Of a stretch of 10,908 nt of DNA, positions 1 to 7,680 are shown in pieces. A model generated the notes under the pieces. That model ran no database searches. It was not told where the DNA came from and saw nothing but the letters and a program-made list of their open reading frames with translations. The DNA is from Saccoglossus kowalevskii. Taxonomy: Eukaryota > Hemichordata > Enteropneusta > Harrimaniidae. Each line of letters starts with the position of its first letter. The first letter of the stretch is position 1. The translations under genes were made by a program, and so were the position numbers. The stretch lies in contig NW_003142306.1 in NCBI RefSeq assembly GCF_000003605.2, forward strand, positions 656,803 through 667,710. Reading direction: 5' to 3'.

Positions 1-218
1 CACATTGTACGTGTAAGCTTGTTCTGGCAGAGATGTTTCACATATTCACTAAGTGCAAATGCAACTTTAAAAAAACTCACACATGTATAAACATCATTCC
101 CACTGAATCCCACTACAGTTAAAACCGCGTCACCAAAGTTAGAATATTTAGAAACACAAAATAAGCAAAAACAGCTTAAACTACAGTACTTTTATCCCTA
201 TCCTCGGGGGCGGAACCC

Positions 219-229
219 GGGGGGGGGGG
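219..229 (+). repeat. Homopolymer run of 11 G
   Basis: Eleven consecutive G follow aaccc, and a five-G run lies just upstream at 206-210. This is unusual in such AT-rich DNA. It could form G-rich secondary structure, and its exact length may be a sequencing or assembly uncertainty. Confidence 0.9.
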
Positions 230-331
230 CTACTTCCACATTAAATGGGTAAGGGTGTGAAGCCCACCTCTCGTAAACCATACTCACTTCTAAACCATTT
301 TTTTCTATTTATATACCCACTTCTAAACAAT

Positions 332-355
332 GGTGTTTTTAGCGAAAAAAACACC
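332..355. repeat. Perfect 9-bp inverted repeat (hairpin)
   Basis: GGTGTTTTT at 332-340 pairs perfectly with AAAAACACC at 347-355 around a six-base loop (agcgaa). Five of the nine pairs are A-T. No gene end lies next to it, so it is recorded as structure only and no terminator role is implied. Confidence 0.6.
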
Positions 356-699
356 TAGCTCACAACTTTCGCAACCAGTGAGCGCCGTTCTGCGTTGCTA
401 AGACGCGCACCACTGTACATGCATTTCTATAGGCTTTGTGCGCGCTGCTGTGGAACGCCGGTGGAGTCGGTGAAAACTCGAGAAAACAACTTGAACACAA
501 ACTCAACTTTGAAGTAATCCTGAACAACCAAATTTATATATGTTACACACGTAGGACTAATCTTGTTACACTGTTCAGGGGAGTCTCAACAAACATTCCA
601 AAGTACCGTTTTCTGCGAGTTTTTGGTCTTTGTTTTCACCGCGAGGGTTGCCAGGCGGTAGAAAATGCCCGGATGTCCGCCCCGAGGATAGTAGGATAG

Positions 700-1997
700 G
701 ATAGTAGCAGGTGGCAGAACAAATTCGCACTGAAACACACCCAATAATAAGTGGCGAATGGCGAATTGAACAAAGTATTGAATAGTACAGAAAATCGTTT
801 GAAAAGAAGCCGGTAATAATTGGACTAAACGTTACTCAGTATCAATTCCGACAAAATTAAGTGAGTGTACACGATCATGACGATTGAATCTAGGCCGTTA
901 AAAGAGATTTTATGTGTTGTACATTAAAGGAAGGCGTAAATGATGTTAAATACGCTTTGATGTCAGAGGTCAGGCAAAAACGATCTCAGTAAAATGAGCG
1001 TGAGAGGGGTGACAGCGATACCAGCTTTCTTAGCGTGACTGCACAACGCCGAGTGAAAAAGACATCACGGCAAGTGATAACACAGCTTTGAAAACACGGA
1101 TGGCGTGAGCTACGTACGTACCATAAAGTAGCGTTGAAAGCCTGGGGACACACTCCAGAGGCATATTCACACATGCAATACATATAAACATAACATTTCC
1201 CCCGAACTAGTTGATACTAACATTTCGATTCATTGCTCATGCTCACATAACGCCAGAGCATGGCAATATCGATCACTAGCTTTATTCACTATGACTATTT
1301 TCTTTTTAGATGTGTTTCAAATTTAATCAGAGAAAAATGATTAATTTAATGACAAAGGCCCTGATTTATTATTAAAATCATTGCCAAGAAAAACACATCG
1401 TTCAAACCAAAGAACATATCCGCGAACAATAAGGTTGAGTGATGTACAGCGTGCCGCTCCTAGAACATATTTGAAGTAGAGTACAACCCAACCCGTCACT
1501 CACCAAATAAAGCGCTATCGGCCTGCATGACTCGGGGTCTCAGTGTCACTCAGTATTTTTGTTCAAGTAGTCGCTATACTTTGTTTGAGCAATACTCACT
1601 AAAATCCTCTTCCAATTACCTATATATTAGTATATATCACTGCCATAACAAGCATATATTTGATTTGAAACACCGCGAAATCCTGAACAAAGTTACATTC
1701 ATTTCCCGGATTAATTTGTCTCACTTCACGAGATGGATACGGTACATGTCATTGACCATCTGCGAACAGGGCTATAATTGTGTGACGTAATCGGATGATA
1801 ACGCGCTACACAAACTTGTAAATGGTCTATCGGCGAAGAGGCATTGTAAAACATTCATTTGTATGCATAGATATGTACTCGATAACTCCCAGGACGATCT
1901 CGTATTTTACAGCGTTGATATCATCGTGGAAATACGTCATGGTACATCAAGCAGTTGGGACTTTATTTTACGACGACGTCGATGACAAAATGTTTAG
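700..1997. other. Intergenic/intronic DNA, no gene recognised
   Basis: This is AT-rich DNA with only short open frames, and none shows a hydrophobic leader, domain motif or coding-like composition. Several GTGAGT donor-like hexamers occur on the minus strand (ACTCAC at about 1494-1499 and 1605-1610 on the plus strand). The first follows a very short minus-strand ORF beginning at an ATG near 1528. Such short matches are expected by chance and are not called as exons. Confidence 0.5.
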
Positions 1998-2017
1998 ATA
2001 TATATATATATATATAT
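1998..2017. repeat. (AT)10 microsatellite
   Basis: Strict alternation of A and T over 20 bases, followed by tttatatc. It is a simple dinucleotide repeat and likely polymorphic. Confidence 0.9.
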
Positions 2018-2111
2018 TTATATCTGTGTTAATGACAATACTCACCAAGGTCGCTTGATTGGCGGTCTACAAGAAGAACGCTTGTACTGCATAATAGCCA
2101 CTTAATTCACT

Positions 2112-2140
2112 GAACATTCCAAAGTTTCTAGAACTAGAAA
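2112..2140. promoter_or_regulatory. Heat-shock-element-like cluster of GAA/TTC triplets
   Basis: GAACATTC (2112-2119) and TTCTAGAA (2126-2133) are both inverted GAA/TTC pairs with a two-base gap, the geometry bound by HSF trimers, and another GAA follows at 2137. The right half is also a near-perfect palindrome, TTTCTAG-AA-CTAGAAA (2125-2140). The spacing between the two pairs is not the regular five-base phase of a strong HSE, and no promoter or gene start is evident next to it. Confidence 0.2.
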
Positions 2141-2470
2141 TTTAATCTCGACCAGTTATAAGGTGTCAACAGACACAAGTACAGTGAGCAAAAATGCTTA
2201 ATATTATGTCAATTATTATTTTATTTTGTTCGCACCAAATCTGGGTGCGCTATTACAATAAATTACACCTGAAAGAGTGACGTAAATTGTACACACACAT
2301 ATGTGTAACGTGACAAACGAAGAAACGACAACAGATTTGATTCATTCGAATCTACATACAAATGATTTGTACTCTCGACGCAACAAAGGCATTCTTTACA
2401 ACTTTATAAATAAGTATAAATTTTAATAGCAGTCAGAATCAATCATGTCAATCAACAAGCACAGTGCGCA

Positions 2471-2510
2471 ACGACGTCATTTGAACGTCAACGACGTCAT
2501 TTGAATGTTA
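2471..2510. repeat. 20-bp tandem duplication with two CRE-like cores
   Basis: Two adjacent 20-bp copies (2471-2490 and 2491-2510) share acgacgtcatttgaa, then diverge slightly (cgtca versus tgtta). Each contains CGACGTCAT, seven of eight bases of the CREB/ATF palindrome TGACGTCA. Two identical bZIP-type sites exactly 20 bp (about two helical turns) apart would suit cooperative binding. That role is inferred from motif shape alone. Confidence 0.5.
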
Positions 2511-3358
2511 TTCAGTCCACCAATAGAATTCCCTCCTTTCAATTTAAATTGTGATATTTATAAATATTTACAAAGTTGAAGGGAAGACCTTTGTTATGAC
2601 GAGAATGCTGCTCACATAACAATTTTGTTTGTTAGTTTTTTGTTATATAAAATTTTAATATTTGAAAGTAGATTGACGTGAAATATAACTAGCGTAGTGC
2701 GTGACGCTGATGAAAACTGGTTTGCTATGTTCTACTTATATTCTGTGGACTGCTCTCCCAGATGTAGCGAGACTGGGATTCAAGCGAGGCGCCTTCTGTT
2801 GTCTTGGTAGCAAATATAAAACTTGTCAGTCTGCCGATATTCAATGATGAATAATAATCTTATTTTTGTCAAGACGATAGTTACATCATGATCTACACGA
2901 CATCACGCGTGCATGTTTACGTTGCATCCCTTCGCCGGTTTGTGCTCTCCGGGAAAGTATTCTCTTAAAGGGGAACCGTTCAATCTCATGGATTGCACCA
3001 AAGAATCATGGGACACTATTGTTTATGTCGTTTACAATGTTAATCTATCTTTTGTTATCCATTGTAATTTTAATCCACAATAATTTGTTGTGAGATTAGG
3101 CTTAACTGGAAGTTAACAATCCAACCTTTAACATGTATACAATTGTAGGACTACGTGAGCATGAACTAATCCAACTTCAATCGATGCAGTCGTCAACTGA
3201 AACAGTAAATCATTGATAATCGTATTCAATATACGCCTTCTATAGTTTAAAAAGCCACGTGTCAAGTAGATGCTTCTCATCCAACCCATACCAACTTTAG
3301 TGAATTTGTTTATTAATTTGTGTTGTTTCTTTTTAAATAAGATTTCATTAATATAGAG

Positions 3359-3415
3359 GTCCATATATCCATATGTCCATATCTATCGGTTTCGCACAAA
3401 TAGTTCCATAAATGG
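3359..3415. promoter_or_regulatory. tccatat repeats followed by a CArG-box-like site
   Basis: Three close copies of tccatat occur at 3359-3382. CCATAAATGG at 3406-3415 is an exact fit to the SRF/MEF-type CArG box CC(A/T)6GG. This degenerate motif occurs by chance about once per window in DNA this AT-rich, and there is no adjacent gene start, so function is doubtful. Confidence 0.15.
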
Positions 3416-3653
3416 TTGTATTTGCTTTCCATACAATTTAGGGAGACAATACGGATTATATTTTAATTTCAGCAGTCTCTAAAACGAAACATCTAGGAGA
3501 GAAAGCAGTGATTTCAATGCCCTGAAATGTCGCCTATTACAAAAATAGGATTTGAAGAAAAAAAAACCTAGATCACCTAGCTTGAAACCTTAAATTTGTG
3601 AATGCTAACACAATTTACAGAACTTTTCTTTACAAAATGTATGAAAAATAATT

Positions 3654-3990
3654 AAGGGTCATTATAAATGCAAACAAAAACTAGGGGGTTATTATGAATT
3701 CAGACAAAAACTAGGGGGTTATTATGAATACAGACAAAAACTAGGTGTCATTGTGAGTACAAGCGAATAAACAGGGAGTCACTATGAATAAAAACCAAAA
3801 AACTAGGGGTTTATTATTAATACAGACAAAAACTAGGTGTTCATTTTGAGTACAAGCGAATAAACAGGGAGTCACTATGAATAAAAACCAAAAAACTAGG
3901 GGTTTATTATTAATACAGACAAAAACTAGGTGTTCATTTTGAGTACCAACGAAAAAAACTTGGGGTCATTATGAATAAGAACAAAAAATA
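3654..3990. repeat. Diverged ~30-32 bp tandem array with 93-bp higher-order period
   Basis: About eleven degenerate units are recognisable by a GGGTCATTATGAATA-like half followed by an acaaaaactagg-like half. Inside, a trimer of units repeats with an exact 93-bp period: the landmark gagtac recurs at 3755, 3848 and 3941, and the intervening text of the second and third trimers is nearly identical. This part grades directly into the homogeneous 30-bp array on its right and is evidently the older, decayed end of the same minisatellite. Frames are broken here, so it is not coding. Confidence 0.85.
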
Positions 3991-4677
3991 AAAGGATTAT
4001 TATGGATACAAACAAAAAACAGAGAGTCATTATGGATACAAACAAAAAACAGAGAGTCATTATGGATACAAACAAAAAACAGAGAGTCATTATGAATACA
4101 AACAAAAAACAGAGAGTCATTATGGATACAAACAAAAAACAGAGAGTCATTATGGATACAAACAAAAAACAGAGAGTCATTATGGATACAAACAAAAAAC
4201 AGAGAGTCATTATGGATACAAACAAAAAACAGAGAGTCATTATGGATACAAACAAAAAACAGAGAGTCATTATGGATACAAACAAAAAACAGAGAGTCAT
4301 TATGAATACAAACAAAAAACAGAGAGTCATTATGGATACAAACACAAAACAGAGAGTCATTATGGATACAAACAAAAAACAGAGAGTCATTATGGATACA
4401 AACAAAAAACAGAGAGTCATTATGGATACAAACAAAAAACAGAGAGTCATTATGGATACAAACAAAAAACAGAGAGTCATTATGGATACAAACAAAAAAC
4501 AGAGAGTCATTATGGATACAAACAAAAAACAGAGAGTCATTATGGATACAAACAAAAAACAGAGAGTCATTATGGATACAAACAAAAACAGAGAGTCATT
4601 ATGGATACAAACAAAAAACAGAGAGTCATTATGGATACAAACAAAAAACAGAGAGTCATTATGGATACAAACAAAAC
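3991..4677. repeat. Homogeneous 30-bp minisatellite, ~23 units
   Basis: Units begin agagagtcattatggataca and end with an A-rich aacaaaaaac. From 4021 there are 19 units at strict 30-bp spacing (the last, 4561-4589, has lost one A), then three more, the final one truncated at 4677; one further unit (3991-4020) precedes them. Variants are GGATA to GAATA in the units at 4081 and 4291 (seven units apart) and an A-to-C change in the unit at 4321. Because 30 is divisible by three, both strands read open as a ten-residue peptide repeat (MDTNKKQRVI on plus, FLFVSIMTLC on minus). The substitutions seen change the amino acid (D to N twice, K to T), the deletion shifts the frame, and both strands are open at once, so a noncoding minisatellite is favoured. 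Confidence 0.95.
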
Positions 4678-4836
4678 GTGGATGGGCACTATTTAGAAGA
4701 AGCATAAACCTACTAAACCCAGGTCCATGGAGGAAGTAATTAATATGACTTCAAACAAGCGTACCGTGACGCTGAGACAAACGTCTGCCTGTTTGATATG
4801 TATATTACTTAGATATGTATAACACACAGACTTAGA

Positions 4837-4844
4837 TATATAAG
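4837..4844 (+). promoter_or_regulatory. TATA-box-like TATATAAG
   Basis: TATATAAG matches the TATA consensus TATAWAAG. A start site 25-30 bases downstream would fall near 4865-4872, so the first ATG in the transcript would be the one at 4900. The DNA is AT-rich, so a chance match is quite possible. Its interest lies in the short ORF, X-box-like site and strong donor that follow within 230 bp. Confidence 0.2.
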
Positions 4845-4899
4845 TATGTCAGACATGAATGTTCCCAGGGCTATATTAATACCTCATTCAAGGGTACAA

Positions 4900-5034
4900 A
4901 TGAAGTTAGCACTTCAACGGACGGTCGTTCTGCATGCATTATTTTCTAGCACGTTTCTTCACTCGACATGCCACGTCGTTAGTCCCCATGGCAACACAAA
5001 CCAAGCGAGTATGTTTTTTGTCGAAGCTCGGTGA
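4900..5034 (+). CDS. Possible 44-codon ORF with hydrophobic N-terminus
   Basis: From the ATG at 4900 the frame encodes 44 residues beginning MKLALQRTVVLHALFSSTFL, ending at TGA 5032-5034. The positive n-region (K2, R7) and the V9-L20 hydrophobic stretch resemble a signal peptide. The frame is open further upstream to an ATG at 4846, but that start would sit almost on the TATA-like box at 4837, so the internal Met is preferred. The base at -3 is C, a weak Kozak context. No family is recognised and no conserved domain is visible. Alternatives are a chance frame or an upstream ORF in a noncoding first exon ending at the strong donor AAAGAG|GTGAGT (5062). Confidence is low. Confidence 0.15.
   Translation: MKLALQRTVVLHALFSSTFLHSTCHVVSPHGNTNQASMFFVEAR
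4982..4995 (+). promoter_or_regulatory. RFX X-box match (GTCCCCATGGCAAC)
   Basis: All 14 positions satisfy GTHNYYATRRNAAC, the consensus bound by RFX/DAF-19 factors upstream of animal ciliary genes, and the right half ATGGCAAC is the optimal half-site. By base counting such a match is expected well under once in a window this size. It lies inside the possible short ORF at 4900 and about 67 bp before a consensus splice donor. No ciliary gene is recognised nearby, so a regulatory role is inferred from the motif alone. Confidence 0.35.
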
Positions 5035-5056
5035 TTTTTTATGATGTAATTCGGGA

Positions 5057-5067
5057 AAGAGGTGAGT
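5057..5067 (+). other. Consensus 5' splice donor (AAGAG|GTGAGT)
   Basis: The junction between 5061 and 5062 reads AAAGAG|GTGAGT, a near-ideal U1 match. It follows the TATA-like box, short ORF and X-box, and could end a noncoding first exon. A suitable acceptor (gtctttacctgttcag, exon from 5588) lies upstream of the signal-peptide ATG at 5884, so a 5' UTR intron of about 525 bp is conceivable. A donor match alone is weak evidence. Confidence 0.2.
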
Positions 5068-5856
5068 CTTTGTAAATTTGCGCGCTGGTAAATGAATTGC
5101 AAACATTTTGCAAAACGATCGCCAACATTCGGACGCACTCGAAATCATTAAAATGTTAACGTAATTTTCACAAATTCAGACCATCTTATATTTTACACAA
5201 TATTCGCATGATTTATGAATTTCCGCAGAGTACATGTTTAAGAAAGTCTTCTTGCAAACAGCCTAACGTTGTATTGTATTTCGGTCTCAAAGTTCGAATG
5301 TCGTGTAAACAAATGACGTAAATGCATATACACCGAACACAACGCCTCGCGACGACTGCCCCGTAACACGTCCTAATGTCAATTCTTCGCACGCAGGATT
5401 TTCAAATCGGTCATTCCAACCTTTAATAATATTACAAAATCATACTCACATTGATGCATTGAATTTTTGTGTCTTTTGTAGTTTGGGTTTCGGTTAACAC
5501 ATAACGCGACGTAGGGAACAAACGAAAGAAATGTGCGCGGATGAGACTTCGGTGGTGTTTGTATCCGTAAAGTCTTTACCTGTTCAGAAAATAATCAATT
5601 TTTAATCATATTTAAGGTGTTATTAATGAGTTACTGTGACACGACGATCAGTTAATAAGAATGCCTATCTACTCACGTGGGACTGGTTAATATTCAAATT
5701 ACACGACTTAATCGAGATCCCATGGGAGATTCCCCGCGCGGACGACAAGTAGTGCTCTAACACGCGATACTGCTTAGACAGTGGTAGCATGATATCGTCG
5801 GCGTGGCGCACAAGAATGCATTTCGTGGGAGTTCGAAAATTTAGGTGAATCTCTGA
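5068..5856 (+). other. Unassigned stretch upstream of the signal-peptide exon
   Basis: No open frame with coding character is seen. The stretch would be promoter and 5' UTR of the exon at 5884, or an intron plus a second 5' UTR exon from 5588 if the acceptor ctttacctgttcag is used. It is moderately CpG-rich near 5330-5400 and 5725-5815 (for example ccccgcgcggacgac). No TATA box is found at a suitable distance from the ATG at 5884. A CACGTG E-box lies near 5674. Confidence 0.35.
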
Positions 5857-5883
5857 TGACCGTGTAAAAAAACGCTTGTGACA

Positions 5884-5938
5884 ATGTTTCTACAGCTCAT
5901 GTTCCTGATGAGTGCTGCCATCGGCGCCATTGCAACAG
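5884..5938 (+). CDS. Probable first coding exon: signal peptide of a secreted or membrane protein
   Basis: The exon encodes MFLQLMFLMSAAIGAIAT plus the first base of a glycine, valine, alanine or glutamate codon. It shows a short n-region, a continuous hydrophobic core and a small-residue A-I-A end that fits the -3/-1 rule for signal peptidase. The start is supported by A at -3 (acaATG) and an in-frame TGA upstream at 5857-5859. It ends at ACAG|GTACGT, a strong donor, in phase 1. Signal-peptide exons ending in phase 1 are typical of animal extracellular proteins built from phase 1-1 modules such as Ig, EGF, CUB and lectin domains. The rest of the protein is not certain: 8184-8320 is a candidate next exon, or it lies beyond the window. 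No family can be named. A chance hydrophobic frame cannot be excluded, but start, leader, donor and phase agree. Confidence 0.5.
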
Positions 5939-6713
5939 GTACGTACACCAACCCTAATTAGATTGGTATTATTATATATATATAATTTTCCCGCCCGAAC
6001 ATAATTAATGAAATTGTAATTTTTGAACATTGTTGTCCTTCTTTCGCCGATTCCGTGAATAATCGAGCTATAGTATGCCCACATTGATAGGGCTAAAAGT
6101 CTGAAAAGGTAATTTTTACAGTGTGAGTTGAAAAAAATGTACTGAGATATTAATAATGTCCGTTGTCGGCCGGGGACTGAACTATTGACTGCAGGCTACG
6201 TAGCGGTGTATAACACTGTGTAATTTCCTGTAGTACGATCGGAATAATAATACAAGATATAATGAACACAGTATCCTTCACATGGGAGTTATAATTAGAC
6301 GTGCAGAAGTAATGGCACGACTGACCATTGAGATCATCAATGAAATTAAAATGAACGCAAAACAATATTAATTTGAACGCATCCCAACTGTTTATCGACC
6401 CCTTGGTACACACTCTATAATCCCATTAACAATATAATATTTCCAAGTTCCATTGTTTGTATAGTTGACAATACACACGCCGTTTAAACTGTAACTTGAG
6501 TCTGAATAGAAATTGAAGATATTAATACTGAAACTTACGAAGATCATTATTTGCCAGGTGTTGTAAGTATTTGTTGTATGAAAACGGAAGTAGACTGTTC
6601 CGTGCTGCCATGGCTCACTGTACTACGTAGACACGAATTAAAAATGTTGATATAGCTCTTGTAAAATACAAAATTGTCGTTTAAATTTCATTCTGAATGC
6701 ATAGCACAAAATG

Positions 6714-6725
6714 AGGACATGTCCT
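6714..6725. promoter_or_regulatory. Perfect 12-bp palindrome with p53-type half-site
   Basis: AGGACATGTCCT is its own reverse complement, and its central ten bases fit RRRCWWGYYY, the p53-family half-site. A functional element normally needs a second half-site within about 13 bp, and none is present. Recorded as a palindrome only. Confidence 0.15.
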
Positions 6726-6859
6726 TTTAGTGTGCAATCACATTCCTGTCGCGTGGCTTTGCGGCCACTATTTAAGTTTATTCTCAAAGTTCTCTACTGT
6801 GTTTGGTATGACACTTGAATAATTTATCGTTTTGGTTAATTAAAATTTCAATGTAGACT

Positions 6860-6876
6860 TGTGTGTGTGTGTGTGT
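6860..6876 (+). repeat. (TG)8 microsatellite
   Basis: Alternating T and G over 17 bases followed by tttt. A simple dinucleotide repeat of the CA/TG class common in animal genomes. Confidence 0.9.
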
Positions 6877-7156
6877 TTTGTTATTTTTCACCGAAGTATT
6901 TGAATCGCAGGTCACGCATCTTGTCTTAGTTGTGAAAAGACGTAATCGAACCTATGATCTACGTTGATTGCCATTAACGAGTTCACGTACGCGGCGTGTT
7001 ATTGCGGGAACTCTTTTCAGTTCTATCTAATGAGCAAGAATCAAATCTGTCGATTGTCTATTTAGCGTTAGAGCAAAGTAGTAATGTATAAACTGTTAAG
7101 TAGAAGCCAAGTCGCTTAGTAATGACTGATGACTTCGGTCGTTCGGAGCAATTTAG

Positions 7157-7164
7157 TGACGTCA
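7157..7164. promoter_or_regulatory. Perfect CRE palindrome TGACGTCA
   Basis: A full 8-bp CREB/ATF site lies inside the proposed intron. There is no nearby promoter evidence, and one chance occurrence in a window this size is not remarkable. It joins the CRE-like cores at 2471-2510 and the TGACGTAAC motifs of the array at 8826. Confidence 0.2.
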
Positions 7165-7393
7165 TACTGACTATCCAATTGCATACCTTTCCGGGCATTA
7201 GAAACCAAGAGAAGCCTGAGGAAATAAAGCATTTGTATTGTGTGGGACTGTCACAGCAAATTGTGAGTCTGTTCGTCGCCCCACCGTTGTAAATACAAAG
7301 CTATTCACACTGCAGGCACAATTACGACAGTGATAAATATAAAACAGCTGGATTTTAGGAAAGTATACAAGTAGATAAAGCGAAGTAACATCC

Positions 7394-7549
7394 TATAGTG
7401 GAGTTGAGGGGTAGTCTCAAATGTATAGTGGAGTTGAGGGGTAGTCTCAAATGTATAGTGAAGTTGAGGGGTAGTCTCAAATGTATAGTGAAGTTGAGGG
7501 GTAGTCTCAAATGTATAGTGGAGTTGAGGGGTAGTCTCAAATGTATAGG
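7394..7549. repeat. 30-bp minisatellite, five units plus a 6-base stub
   Basis: Units start tatagtggagttgagggg at 7394, 7424, 7454, 7484 and 7514, with a partial copy (tatagg) from 7544. The only variation is one G-to-A change (gtggag to gtgaag) shared by units 3 and 4, which suggests they duplicated together. Each unit holds a small inverted repeat, TTGAG/CTCAA, around a 7-base loop. The minus strand reads open as a ten-residue repeat (RLPLNSTIHL), and the substitution turns S into F. No start or splice evidence supports coding. Confidence 0.95.
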
Positions 7550-7680
7550 TGTTTAGCTACAAGGCGATGTGTGCGTCATTTTAGTTAGTCATTTTATCTG
7601 TGCCGTGTGCACTTCAAATTTGTTTTTTGTTTTCCACTGAAATCCCAAAGGTATATTTCCTGAATATTTTAATCTATGAT

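Larger units (their letters stand above)
1..435. other. Intergenic left edge, no gene recognised
   Basis: No open frame of useful length or recognisable RNA gene is seen. The right part (about 360-470) is visibly richer in CpG and GC than the rest of the window, with runs such as gacgcgcacc and tgcgcgctgctg. It could be a small promoter or CpG-rich stretch, but no TATA box, initiator or attached ORF supports that. The G run, the hairpin and the inverted repeat in this stretch are listed separately. Confidence 0.5.
199..690. repeat. Imperfect inverted-repeat pair bounding ~490 bp
   Basis: The sequence at 199-214 (tatcctcgggggcgga) is the reverse complement of 676-690 (tccgccccgaggata), apart from one extra G/C. 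The match extends loosely on both sides: CCCGG lies just inside each arm and extra GGATA/TATCC copies lie just outside. No clear target-site duplication and no transposase fragment is seen between the arms. A foldback or MITE-like non-autonomous element is possible. Two copies of a dispersed repeat in opposite orientation would look the same. Confidence 0.35.
2141..3640. other. Intergenic/intronic DNA, no gene recognised
   Basis: No supported gene is present. A slightly GC-richer patch at about 2745-2815 contains a 6-bp stem TCCCAG/CTGGGA (2756-2761 with 2773-2778), and frames of 20-30 codons stay open across it. It may be the remnant of an old exon or repeat, but no splice sites or family motifs were found. 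The 20-bp duplication and the CArG-like site in this stretch are listed separately. Confidence 0.5.
5939..7393 (+). other. Proposed intron, left part; no exon recognised
   Basis: This follows the donor GTACGT and holds no convincing exon. Short simple repeats are present: alternating TA at about 5975-5984 and a TG run at 6860-6876. Several AG acceptors open short phase-1-compatible frames (after ctcttttcag 7020 and cactgcag near 7315), but each meets a stop within about 25 codons and has a poor or absent polypyrimidine tract, so they are not called. Confidence 0.4.

Noticed and set aside
436-699. 87-codon plus-strand ORF near the CpG-rich left edge
   Set aside because: No recognisable domain, leader or conserved pattern, and its end overlaps the inverted-repeat arm at 676-690.
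1494-1530. Minus-strand mini-exon (MQADSALF) with a GTGAGT donor
   Set aside because: Only eight codons. ACTCAC hexamers are common in this window, so the match is not distinguishable from chance.
3650-4680. CRISPR array
   Set aside because: Units are directly contiguous with no unique spacers, and the context is eukaryotic.
4002-4739. 245-codon plus-strand ORF and its 259-codon minus-strand counterpart as protein genes
   Set aside because: They arise from a 30-bp unit without stops. Both strands are open, all substitutions seen are amino-acid-changing, and a one-base deletion shifts the frame within the array.
6930-6990. tRNA or tRNA-derived SINE on the minus strand (GGTTCGATTAC resembles a B box)
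   Set aside because: The last B-box bases do not match, no A box lies at the right distance, and no cloverleaf can be folded.
7008-7023. Histone mRNA 3' stem-loop (GAACT-CTTTTC-AGTTC)
   Set aside because: The stem is five pairs instead of six, the loop is six bases instead of four, the conserved GG/CC base pairs are missing, and no histone ORF is present.
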